A model generated the notes under the pieces. It saw only the letters and a list, made by a program, of their open reading frames with translations, did not search any database and was not told where the DNA came from. Position numbers and translations under genes: made by a program. A stretch of 64,000 bases of DNA, from positions 32,306,765-32,370,764 of the forward strand of contig CM048840.1 of the NCBI GenBank assembly GCA_026545765.1. The letters run 5' to 3'. The DNA comes from Plantago major (taxonomy: Eukaryota > Streptophyta > Magnoliopsida > Lamiales > Plantaginaceae). Positions 1-9,720 of this stretch are shown here, piece after piece. Position 1 is the first letter of the stretch. The number at the start of each line of letters is the position of its first letter.

Positions 1-548
1 GTAATTGTCTATTGCGTCACTGCATAATAAAAGTTCAATTATGCACACAAAATAGTACTTCGTTTGGAATAATTAAGTGAGTAATAGTATATAGCTAAAT
101 AAATCACAATTAATATATTATTTATTAATTCTATTGTATTACATATATGTGTAGAAATTAATAACTATAGAATATAAATTCCACAGCGGACAAAAAATAA
201 AAATATATATTTAATTTTCAGATGGAGTAAGTACAAGAAATGAAAAGATTTTAATAAATCTTAAATGGTGTAAATATGGCTATAAAACAATTTATGTGTC
301 TCTACTGACTGAACCACATAGGACCGCTTAAGGTGGTTACCTACCTACACCTGAATTTGTTAGTATCGAAAAGTTAGAATACTCGAATTACCAGGAAATA
401 TTATTGACCAAAAGATGAAATGAAAAAGAACAAAGGACAAAGAAAAGGTCAGTAAAAAAGAAATAAAACAAGGAAATGTGAACATGCAACCAAAATAAAG
501 CGTGACATTTTATTTGCGTAGCTAAAAGTCATTATAATAAGTGCATAC
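1..548 (-). other. GA3ox intron 1 (incomplete)
   Basis: AT-rich sequence downstream of the GA3ox exon 1 donor (GTATGC at 548-543, read on the minus strand). No second dioxygenase exon (HxD motif, RxS motif) is readable in this stretch, so the intron is longer than 548 bp or the gene is cut off. Confidence 0.6.
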
Positions 549-1030
549 CAAAACTCTTCATAACCAAGAGGCCAAAGTTGTTTAGCATGCTCAACGGGAG
601 ACCCCATAACGGTGAACCCCTCATGCCACATTAATTTCTCGAAAAAAGGCGAAATCCTCGCCACCCCATAACCGGTGGCTCCATTGGGCAGTCGCAACAC
701 CTTAAGTTTTTCTTCCATCGGAAGATCAAACAACCTTTGAGCATGCGACTCAACCTCTTTAAAGAGATCGGGAGAAATACCATGGTTAGTCACGTAAAAC
801 ATACCCCACTTTTCGGATGCATTTTTTAAGAGTTCCACCACATCTGGTGCCATAAGGTCGATTATGGGCACGCTCAATGTGTCCTTGACATGTTTTTGTA
901 TAGACATACTGCCTGTGGGGTTCCACATGTGCGACTCCGGCAGCTCAGTGATGGAATCAAAATTTAGGGGAATGATGTGTTCTAGAGGAAGGTTGGTGTC
1001 TCTGTAAGCTTCGGAGAGACGTGTTGCCAT
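549..1030 (-). CDS. GA3ox: Gibberellin 3-beta-dioxygenase, exon 1 (partial gene)
   Basis: First exon of a gibberellin 3-beta-hydroxylase, the cytosolic 2-oxoglutarate/Fe(II) dioxygenase that turns GA9/GA20 into bioactive GA4/GA1. It holds 160 codons plus two bases, starting at the first ATG below a good TATA box; a longer frame upstream has no ATG. The DIOX_N half is clear: FDSITELPESHMW at residues 24-36, VPIIDL 54-59, WGMFYVTNHG 75-84, YGVARISPFF 121-130, LMWHEGFT 133-140, GSPVEH 143-148. These motifs, in this order, are typical of GA3ox rather than GA20ox or GA2ox. The exon ends YEEF plus TG, then GTATGC, which fits the single phase-2 intron of GA3ox genes that splits a Cys codon. The catalytic half (HxD, distal His, RxS) would lie in exon 2 beyond the left edge. 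Whether the gene is whole cannot be judged here. Confidence 0.88.
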
Positions 1031-1102
1031 TTGTGAAATAGTATTTGACAAGAAGTCTGTTTGTTTAAACAATGTGCTAAAAAGACATAGTCGAGTGTCT
1101 CT

Positions 1103-1110
1103 TATTTATA
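1103..1110 (-). promoter_or_regulatory. TATA box of GA3ox
   Basis: TATAAATA on the minus strand, 73-80 bases upstream of the ATG. This would give a 5' UTR of roughly 45 bases and supports the chosen start codon. Confidence 0.6.
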
Positions 1111-1668
1111 TGTGATTTGATGTGCTTGGAAAGGAGACGGCCTTTTGGATTTAGTGCTGTCTTTTGTTAAGATTACAAACTTTAACACGAAGTTAATTAT
1201 TTTATTGTGGAATACTATATTATTTAATTTAAAAATAAATCGGGTAATATTATTACAAAAGAATTTAATTCTTAAAAACTGACTTCTTAAAAAAAATTGC
1301 ACATATTGTTTAAGAAAAACACCAATATACTTATTTTTCCGTCTTCCTTATCTTTTTCTTCCTTATCTTTGTATCTTCTAGATAGGGCACTTGTTCAAAC
1401 TTTCACAAAGTCTTGAAAGAAACGTGTATTAGGGAGAGACCTGGGAGACGAATTGATATTCTTAAGTATATGTATAATATTTTAAAAAATATAAGTAATA
1501 TTTTATAAGTGGACATCATGTTTTATGGATATGCATAGCACCGATGTTCATAGTAAAACCTCTAATGTTTTTTGATATAGCTGTGATGTTTGTCCGTCTC
1601 TTTTAGTCTCTCCATAAGACTGTCTTTCAGAATACTTACTCTCAAACTTTAATACATAAAATCAATTA

Positions 1669-1673
<5 letters not shown>

Positions 1674-1752
<79 letters not shown>
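1674..1752. repeat. (TA)n microsatellite
   Basis: About 39 uninterrupted TA units. Confidence 0.95.
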
Positions 1753-1753
<1 letters not shown>

Positions 1754-1912
1754 CATGGTCTACTTCAAAATAATTATTTATAATATATAAGAATTTTCAA
1801 GGGTTACATTAATATAGATTTTTCCTTTGAGAAATTAATATATTTTACCTTAAGGATTGCATTGTATTAAGTTTGCCATATCCTCTCAAAGGTCTTTGTT
1901 AATAGGACAAAG

Positions 1913-2214
1913 TTTTCCAACTTATATGTTGTTTACATGATCTTCTCTCAACTGATGTGTATATTTTAACACGTCCCCTTCGCGAGTAGGCCGCGGTTAG
2001 TCGACTCTACACGCGGAATCATAATATCCATCTTTGAACAAGCCGGAATTATCATCGGCTGGGGCATCCATCATCAACTTGGACATGCTCGATACACTAT
2101 TGAGTTGGACCATCATCCTCTTAAAAGGCCGTGTTAAGGGGACATGATTTTCCAACTTATATGTTGTTTGCATAATTTTCTCACAAGTGATATGTGATAT
2201 TCTAACACATTGTA
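1913..2214. repeat. Short direct repeats around a GC-richer insert
   Basis: A block reading TTTTCCAACTTATATGTTGT occurs at 1913 and again at 2148. Both are followed by similar text (CATGATCTTCTCTCAACTGAT and its near copy). The 170 bases between are GC-richer and start AACACGTCCCCTTCGCG. This looks like a dispersed plant intergenic repeat; the family was not recognised. Confidence 0.45.
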
Positions 2215-2330
2215 TAGTTGCTTCCTTTGTTTTATCTTTTCTAAAATTGTAACTATATTACATTTTTACGTCACTTATTTTTTTAGGAACTGTAATTTAT
2301 GTCCAAAGAAAATTAAGATGGTGACTTAAT

Positions 2331-2430
2331 TGGTTAAAGAATTGTCCAATGAGACCTAACTCAATTGGTTAGGCGGGGTGCAATGACCCCAGATGTTATG
2401 GGTTCGATTCCCGTTGAGAACGGGTTTGTA
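2331..2430 (+). mobile_element. tRNA-derived SINE-like head
   Basis: An A-box-like TAACTCAATTGG (2357-2368) and a perfect B box GGTTCGATTCC (2401-2411) stand at tRNA-like spacing. Between them is a small hairpin with a GGGGT/ACCCC stem at the anticodon-arm position. There is no acceptor stem, so this is not a working tRNA gene. A SINE head or tRNA pseudogene fits best. Confidence 0.5.
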
Positions 2431-2551
2431 TTCTAATGTATTCTAGCTAGTTGATATATTAATAGTAGAATGCTAACTAGTTGTGTTAATTTGTATTCTA
2501 TGGATGAGTTTGATTTAAGGAATTTGCACTTTGATACATATTCGTCTACCA

Positions 2552-2717
2552 TCAAATCTTAGTTAGAAATATTCTTAGACAATTAATATTGAATTTCACA
2601 CCATATGTGTATATATAAAGGATAAACAATTTCCTATCAAACCTTAGTTAGAAAAATTCTTAGACAATTAGTATTAAATTTCACACCATATGTGTAGAAA
2701 GGATAAACAATTTCCTA
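2552..2717. repeat. Tandem duplication, ~83-bp unit, two copies
   Basis: Unit 1 (2552-2636) and unit 2 (2637-2717) both run from TCAAA(T/C)CTTAGTTAGAAA to GGATAAACAATTTCCTA, with a few substitutions and one short indel. Confidence 0.85.
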
Positions 2718-2722
2718 GTTTT

Positions 2723-2952
2723 CATTTGGTTTGAGGGAAAATGGGAAAAAAAAAGGGGGGGGGGGGGGGGAATGTATTGTTTTCCACCATTTGATATTTC
2801 TCAGTAAATTCTGGAAAATTTATGAAAATATTTACTATCACATATATCTATCTCCACAAAATAAGGAAAGTTGTTTCTCCTTCACATTTTCGAGGAAAAA
2901 TTTATTTTCCACTATTCTTTTTATTTCCCTCTATTTTCCCTCAAACCAAATG
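2723..2952. mobile_element. Small TIR element (MITE)
   Basis: About 230 bp bounded by inverted repeats: CATTTGGTTTGAGGGAAAAT at the left end and its complement at the right end. The interior is AT-rich and holds a run of G. No transposase is present. The superfamily is not settled because no clear TSD was seen. Confidence 0.65.
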
Positions 2953-3679
2953 AGCCTTACAGATTCCAGAGCATACATTTTTTCTACACATGTTTACTAA
3001 GTTATGACAATTAACAAGAGCGAGGAACACTCTACACTGGTATTCCGTCATTTACTTTTAAACGGGTCGGGTTTTTTTCCAGCCTGAATTCAAACGTTTT
3101 TGAAATATGGATGTTCAGGTCCAGGTCAGGCATATACTCGAACATGTTCCAAACCATCGTAACAATACCTGGACTGCAAAATTTTATGGTTAAGTTAGTG
3201 AAAAGTCGTCGTATGGGGGCGGGGGAGGGGGGGGGGGGGGGTTGCCAAAAAAGCCGTTGTAACATTTGAAATTTTATTTGTAGAATAATAATTTTTGTGT
3301 GTGTGGTGGGGAGCACATACCAGCCCGGGTGTTGTTGGGAACCAACCTTTATTTTATTTTGGTTCGGATTGGAGTATAAGTTATTAATTAACGTATTTGC
3401 TACAGGTAGAGGACCCGATATAAAATGCTCCTCCGTCGGGTCCTGAACAGATTCAGGTTGGGTCCTACCCCTTTCAAAGCATACACGTCATGATGAATCG
3501 TATTTTACATTTCCTATAGTTACCATAAACAAAGCCACAGTGATATAGTATTTGACGAAGGACTACACACATACACCACGGCCAAAGTTGTTTGCAAGGA
3601 ATTTTGACTATCTTATTTTCCCAATTAATTTATTTTATCCTCACATTTCTATTTATTATATATTAAAAGTAAACTATAT
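2953..3679. other. Non-coding stretch
   Basis: No gene supported. It contains a G homopolymer near 3226-3241 and AT-rich sequence leading to a Helitron end. Part of it may be Helitron body. Confidence 0.4.
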
Positions 3680-3706
3680 CGTGGCATCGCCACGGTTTAG
3701 TACTAG
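3680..3706 (+). mobile_element. Helitron-type 3' terminus
   Basis: A hairpin CGTGGC-ATC-GCCACG (3680-3694), an 8-base spacer, then CTAG (3703-3706) followed by T. This is the 3'-end arrangement of plant Helitrons (hairpin, CTRR, insertion before T). The 5' TC end was not located. Confidence 0.6.
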
Positions 3707-4680
3707 TGTAATTGTAATAGTGATATTCTAAAAAAAAAGTTGGTTAAAGAATTGTTCTCATATAGTATATCGAATCACGTGCTCCTTAGAGACGGTCTGT
3801 GTATGACTTATCTAAACACAAGCTATGTTATCAATAAATTATCGATGTTATTAATCAAAATGTCTATGTTATCAATATTTGTATTTTTTTTCAAGATTAT
3901 ATAAATTAATTTATCATTTTCTAAATAAAATACACGCAAAATTAATATGGTGTTGACGCGTGTTCAATAACTAACGGATAAGCTAACACCATGTGCAATG
4001 TGAAGATGTGTTTGTTAATTTTTTAGCAATTTAAAAAGATAAAAATTAATGGTGCAATTTCAAAGTGAGTGGAAATGTTTTATTGCAAAATAAATATTTC
4101 CCCATTATATATTGACACGGGAGGCTTATATTTGCGTGATTTACCCCATAAAGCTTGAATTAATGTATTAGATTTGCCCCGCAAACATGAGGATCTTAGG
4201 GGGTAAATTGCACACCAAATTTTAGACTTCAGAGAGAAAAGTTGCACACACATGGAAAAGTTAAGGGGGAGTCTGGTACCAAATTCCCAACCTTTTAGGG
4301 GGCAAAATGTTAATTTTTGCCATTTAAAATTTTACTATGTTAATTTGTTTATTCATCGAGTGAGAAACTATGCAGCAAAAGACATCTTCTAGAAAAAAGT
4401 TCTACTACTTGTTGTTAGTATCAAAACTTGTTTCTAGTTAAATTTAAGTCTTTAATACTCTGCAAGGATGTTGGTTACAAATTAATCTATTGAGTTTTTT
4501 ATTCTACCAATATAGACATATCTTCCTTGTGTTTAGACCTTAGAATGAAGATAAACTAGAGAGAGCTACTCCTTGGCTCGATACCGTTCTACCGCATTAG
4601 TCGCACAGTAGTGGAGGAATAAAATGCACAAACTGTTGAAGAGGAATTGTAGACTGAAAGTGATACATGCAAGAAAACAT
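3707..4680. other. Non-coding stretch
   Basis: AT-rich; no gene, repeat array or clear element seen. Confidence 0.5.
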
Positions 4681-4688
4681 TATGGTAG

Positions 4689-5334
4689 TCTAGGGGTGCA
4701 CGTTCGGATTAATCCGATTCAATCCGATCCGAAATTCGGATCAATCCGAAGTTTCGGACCACTAAAGGCTCAATCCGAATTTCGATCCGAACAATCGGAT
4801 CTGATTTCGGATTAATCCGAAAAAGTTCGGATTGGATCGGATTTAATCCGAATAATCCGAACTTTAATTAAAAAAAAAAAACTGAAATAGCATTTCGTAG
4901 CCAAATTAAATACTAGTTCAGTAGTTCCACATTCAAAATAAACAAAATAAAGTTCACAAGTTTACTTCAAGTCCAAAACAACAAATACGAAAAGTTTGGA
5001 GTTCATGTTCTAGAATAACGACTAGTCGATTACATTCTTTGAAGTAAAAATAGAAAGTGCATATTTCCAACGGCCAAAATCCAACTTCCCAGCATCCTAA
5101 GTATTTTGTATTTTATTTGGCTGAATAAGGGGGACAAATATTTTTATTATTATTTTTTTAATTAGTTCGGATTTTCAGATTAATCCGAAAATCCGACGGA
5201 TCGGATCGGATTAATCCAAAAATCTTCGGATCTAAAATATCATAATCCGTAATTCGATCCGAATACATCGGATTGGATCGGATTTTCGGATTTTTGGATC
5301 GGATTCTCGGATTTCGGATTTTATGATCACCTTA
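4689..5334. mobile_element. Non-autonomous hAT-like element with 8-bp TSD
   Basis: Left end TCTAGGGGTGCACG and right end (complement) TAAGGTGATCAT are degenerate inverted ends. They are flanked by TATGGTAG (4681-4688) and TATGGTAC (5335-5342), a 7/8 match that fits the hAT 8-bp duplication. Both subterminal regions are packed with CGGAT/ATCCG motifs in both orientations (about 4705-4865 and 5165-5325), as expected of transposase-binding sites. The centre is unrelated AT-rich DNA without an ORF of note. Confidence 0.65.
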
Positions 5335-5940
5335 TATGGTACTATGGTTCGGAGAAGGACAAAACTAAAAAACAGTTTGACAGAAAAGTTTAACAACATT
5401 TCTGAGCGGTGGCTAATTCGACAATAATACAGTGTATTATTGTATTCTGCAACAAAAGTTGATAAGATTTGGATCGTATATATAATATTGGTATATATAT
5501 ATATTATATTAACAAGATCAGTTTAAAAACTGTTGAAAATATTTTGTCATGGATGAAAACATTAAGCGGCCAGGTGTATATATCTTTAGTGAATATATGA
5601 GATCGATATGGAATTGTAAATTTATCCTTGCAGGTAGTATAATAACAAACCACAGAAAATGACAAGAAAACAAATCAATTAAGTTTCCTCTTGGTCAATA
5701 ATGAGAATTGTAGTACGTAACTATTGTGTGCAAATATTTAGAAACATGTGTTTTATATATTGATTTTGATGGTCAAATTAATATATAGTGTTGTACAGTA
5801 CTGAAACTGAGAGCAGATTAATTGAAGATGAAGGATTGAATTAATATCAATGATCAATAAATTACGAAGTGAAAGAGAGAGACAACGTTACTTATAGATA
5901 TTCATTATGACCTTGATTCAAAAAAAAAATATATTATTTA

Positions 5941-5975
<35 letters not shown>

Positions 5976-6309
5976 CTTTTTTTGCTAAAATCGTTTTTTT
6001 TACACTTTGCACCAAAACGTTTCAAAAGCTTTCAACGTAACACAAATGTTGTATGAAAATTTGTTCAATTTTACTCTTAATTGATGGTATTATATTCCCC
6101 TTTCATTGTTCTGTGTTTTTATTATTAATTTCTTCAATAGCATAGCACATGGATGACAGTAATGAGATTGAAGTCTCCTTTGGGGTTCATGCTTGCATTT
6201 GTACTTGTTTTCATGCCTTATTTTTCAATCCTTACTCATGTATGATTGATCTCATTGATGTTCACAAGAAATAGCATTGAACAATAAGAAACGTCCATGG
6301 ACAGCTGAT
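5335..6309. other. Non-coding stretch with poly-T
   Basis: AT-rich. A T run of about 30 bases starts near 5945. No gene supported. Confidence 0.5.
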
Positions 6310-6380
6310 AAGCTAGTTCATTAATATAGGTTCTTCCTCATCAGGAATCTCTATGTCGTCATGTTCCTCTATAAGGAGGT

Positions 6381-7610
6381 TCAGTTTGTCAACTTTACGA
6401 CGTTCCCTAGTCGACCCACGGAGTTATTTTCTTGCACTGGAAAAGATTGTCTATTCTGAGAGTGATGCGGTTCTCTTGCATTGGACGATCCAATGTTCGG
6501 AGAATACTCAGGTTCAACACTGATGTGTTGTTCCTGAGTAGGAGATGTGTTAGCAATCAAATCGCTCCCACTAAATCTAGGAGGTTCAGTATCTCCTTCA
6601 GAAGTACCTCCTATATTGCTCCCACTGGCTAAAGGATGTCCACCTAGTGACATGCCTTGACCATTAGCATTATTAGTCTCTCCCACTGAATAATCATCAC
6701 AATCCAGTGATTGATTTTCAGCCTCAGTGTTGTTTTGTGGTTCTTGAATCTCTTCAAGTTCTATGATTTCTTGACCGTGTTCACCATAGACGAATTCGTC
6801 TTCTAGGAACTTTGCCTGCTTAGAAACGATGATTTTTCGTTCCTCAGGGACATAGAAATAATATCCTCTTGTTTTCTTGGGATATCCCACAAAATAATAT
6901 TTTTCACTCCTAGATTCCAACTTGTCAGTTTGCATCTTCTTCACAAATACGGGGCAACCCCATGTTCTTATATGTGATAGAGATGGTTTCTTCTTAAACC
7001 ACAACTCGTATGGTGCAAGTTCAACTGTCTTAGATGGAATCCTATTCAGAATATAGATTGAACTTTGTAATGCATATCCCCAAAGAAATGATGGAAGAGT
7101 TGCAAAACTCATCATGGACCTAACCATGTCTAACAAGGTTCGGTTCCTCCTTTCGGACACACCATTCATTTGTGGTGTTCCAGGAGGAGTCCATTGTGAT
7201 ATGATCCCATGAAGTTTCAAGTAATTTAAGAACTCTTGGCTTAAGTATTCACCTCCTTGATCTGATCGTAGAGATTTAATACTTTTACCAAGTTGGTTTT
7301 CTACTTCAGCTTTATACTCTTTAAATTTCTCAAACGCTTCGGATTTGTGTTTCATAAGATAGACATATCCAAACCTTGAAAAATCATCAGTGAAAGTGAT
7401 GGAGTATGAAAAACCTCCCTTTGCTTGAATTGGTAATGGCCCACACACATCTGTATGGACTAACTCAAGCACTTCCTTGACTCTTATCCCTTTCCTAGAA
7501 AAAGGTTTCTTAGTCATTTTTCCTTCTAAGCATGATTCACAATTACCATATGACTCTAAGTCGAATGGAGTTAAATAGTCTAACTTCTTTAATCTTGCGA
7601 TTCTAGTCAT
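6381..7610 (-). pseudogene. Copia fossil: integrase region
   Basis: Part of the copia fossil. The integrase catalytic core is recognised from ELVHTDVCGPLP, the SDQGGEY block and the NGVSERRNRTLLDM block, in the spacing of the DDE core. A CxxC pair (NCESCLEGKMTKKPF) just before it is the end of the HHCC zinc-binding region. The tail is the polar linker usual between integrase and reverse transcriptase. Confidence 0.88.
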
Positions 7611-8086
7611 TAATGTGACTAAGTCTGCAATGCCAAAGGAAAGTGGGATTATCTTTATTACTTAATTTTTGCCTTTTTTTTTTTGTATGTTGAGAATCTC
7701 ATGTCCACTATTGAGCAAATATAAACCATTCGCAAGGGGAGCATCCCCATAAACAATACCATGCTGTAAGAAACAACAATTGTTATTTGCAATATGGAAG
7801 GTAAAACCTTCTTTGTCTAAAACTGGAATGTAAATAATATTTCTCATCAAAGAGGGAACAAAATAACAATTATGAAGTTCAAGTCTACGACTAGAGGGTA
7901 AGTCTAAAATATAAGTTCCTACACGCACAACAGCAACTCTTGCTCCATTTCTCATGCGTAGATCGACTTCGCCTCTTCTAATCTTTCTACAGACAATTAG
8001 CCCCTACGCATTTGTACAAATGTGTGAGCCACAACCAGTATCTAATACCCAACTAGAAGAATTAGATGTAGACATATTAATCTCAA

Positions 8087-8958
8087 TCATACATATATAC
8101 TTGTTTTCGAGCCAGAAGCACCCGGTGCGTTCGTTAGCTCTGGACAGTCTCTCTTCCAGTGTCCTATCCTTTTGCAGTTAAGGCACACATCTTTTGGGGT
8201 TCTCACCCTTTTCTGAATTCCACCTTTAGGCTTTAAGGCCAAGCCTTTAGAACCATTAATCTTAGTCTTCCTTTTCTGTTTGGCCTTACCCTTATGGTTT
8301 GGCCTAGCAACTTGCCCAATGTGAAACACGCGCGGGCCTTTTCTTAGTAGTGGAACTCTCAAAGGTCTTGAGCATATTGAGCAGCTCAGCAAGTGTCACA
8401 TCCGTCTTATTCATATTGTAGTTCACAATGAAGCTAGAATATGAATCAGGAAGCGACTGAAGAACATCATAGGCAGACACATGTTTCAAAAACTTAAAAC
8501 CGAGAGTGTCCAACCTCTCGATCAGGCCTATCATCTTCAGAACATGGGCAGTAACCTTACCACCTTCAGATAGCTTACACCTAAAGAGCTCCTTCATCAC
8601 CTCATATATTTCTGTACAAGACTCGTAGTCAAACAACTCTTTGAGGTGCACTATCATCTCATAGGCAGTCATGTTCTCATGTTGTTTCTGCAGCTCAGGC
8701 GTCATCGCCATTAGCATTACACACCTCGCTTGCCTAGCATCTCCCTCATGCTTTTCCCAAGAAGCCATGTCAAACGCGGCTAACTCGGTTGCATCCTTGG
8801 GAATAGCGGGTAGTGCTTTGTCCAAGACATATGCAATCTTTTCCTATTCCAACACCAAATGCAAGTTCCGGTGCCAGTCCGGGAAGTTTGACCCAGTCAA
8901 CTTATTAGCTTCAATTATGCATCTCAAAGATAAATTCGACATTTTTTACAACCTATAG
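8087..8958 (-). pseudogene. Copia fossil: Gag region with zinc knuckle
   Basis: Part of the copia fossil. The Gag text is of the UBN2/copia type (for example LDKALPAIPKDATE, LKELFDYESCTEIYEVMKEL, SLPDSYSSFIVNYNMNK). A nucleocapsid knuckle of CX2CX4HX4C form (CLNCKRIGHWKRDC) follows. Confidence 0.85.
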
Positions 8959-9513
8959 AGATAGAACATAATATAAATTAAAACACAATTTAATGATCAC
9001 ATTCAGCGACTAAATAAAAAGGATTTCTTTCATTTAGTTTCCATCATTTTTACACATTAAACGACCCCATCGGAGAAGTGCGAATTTATACAATATAAAT
9101 TATGATGCACTAGGATCCTCATTCTAGTTATGGCAACCCCTGCTAGGGCTGGTGATTACAACAACCAAACTCGGTAAGTTCTTAACCAATTACACCATGT
9201 GTAATTCCTAGTTGATTGGACCTTGCCCAATCAACGTCCCCTAACTATTGTAACGCTAGGGCAAAAAGACATAGTAGGTTAAACCACAACCTCGCACAGT
9301 AACACAATGTCCCTATGAAAGGTTCAATAACCATGTAGTTTAGAGCAAACACTAGGGTGTAAATACTCTTAACGAAATGGTAAAGATATATTTTCAATTA
9401 CGTGGGTGACATCGTTCATCAAATGAGATTTAAATTTAACATTGGGGAACATTTATCGGGGTATAGTCGCTTAATCAAGATCAACACATTTTTTTTTAGC
9501 ATATCAAACATTT

Positions 9514-9720
9514 AATGGGCGCCGCCTACCCAAGCGTGCTACATGCCATACGCGGTCCTACAAGTAATGGGCGCCGCCTACCCATACATGCATAAACGCA
9601 GACGCTAATCTATATAAAACAATTCATATAGACATAGACTGGGCACCGTCTACCCATGCATGCATAACTGTGGACGCTAATCTATATAAAGTAAACAACT
9701 CACATAGTCAAGTATAACGT
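9514..9720. repeat. Three degenerate repeats of a GC-rich motif
   Basis: GGGC(G/A)CCG(C/T)CTACCCA recurs near 9517, 9569 and 9640. The last two are followed by CATGCATAA, GACGCTAATCTATATAAA and similar text. This may be a leader or LTR repeat of the neighbouring copia fossil. Confidence 0.55.

Larger units (their letters stand above)
1111..2330. other. Non-coding region upstream of GA3ox
   Basis: AT-rich, no supported gene. It contains the TA microsatellite and a duplicated 22-bp block, listed separately. Confidence 0.6.
6310..8960 (-). mobile_element. Ty1/copia LTR-retrotransposon fossil (gag to integrase)
   Basis: Remains of a copia element read right to left: Gag, CCHC zinc knuckle, protease/pre-integrase stretch, integrase core, then the spacer that normally precedes reverse transcriptase. 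Reverse transcriptase, RNase H and confident LTRs were not recognised. It is broken, with several breaks, and cannot be dated without LTRs. Confidence 0.85.

Noticed and set aside
2350-2425. Possible functional tRNA gene
   Set aside because: A- and B-box-like words are present but no acceptor stem pairs and the arms do not fold as a full cloverleaf; listed as SINE-like instead.
2731-3000. 89-codon open frame
   Set aside because: It lies across a TIR element and a G homopolymer; no protein family resemblance.
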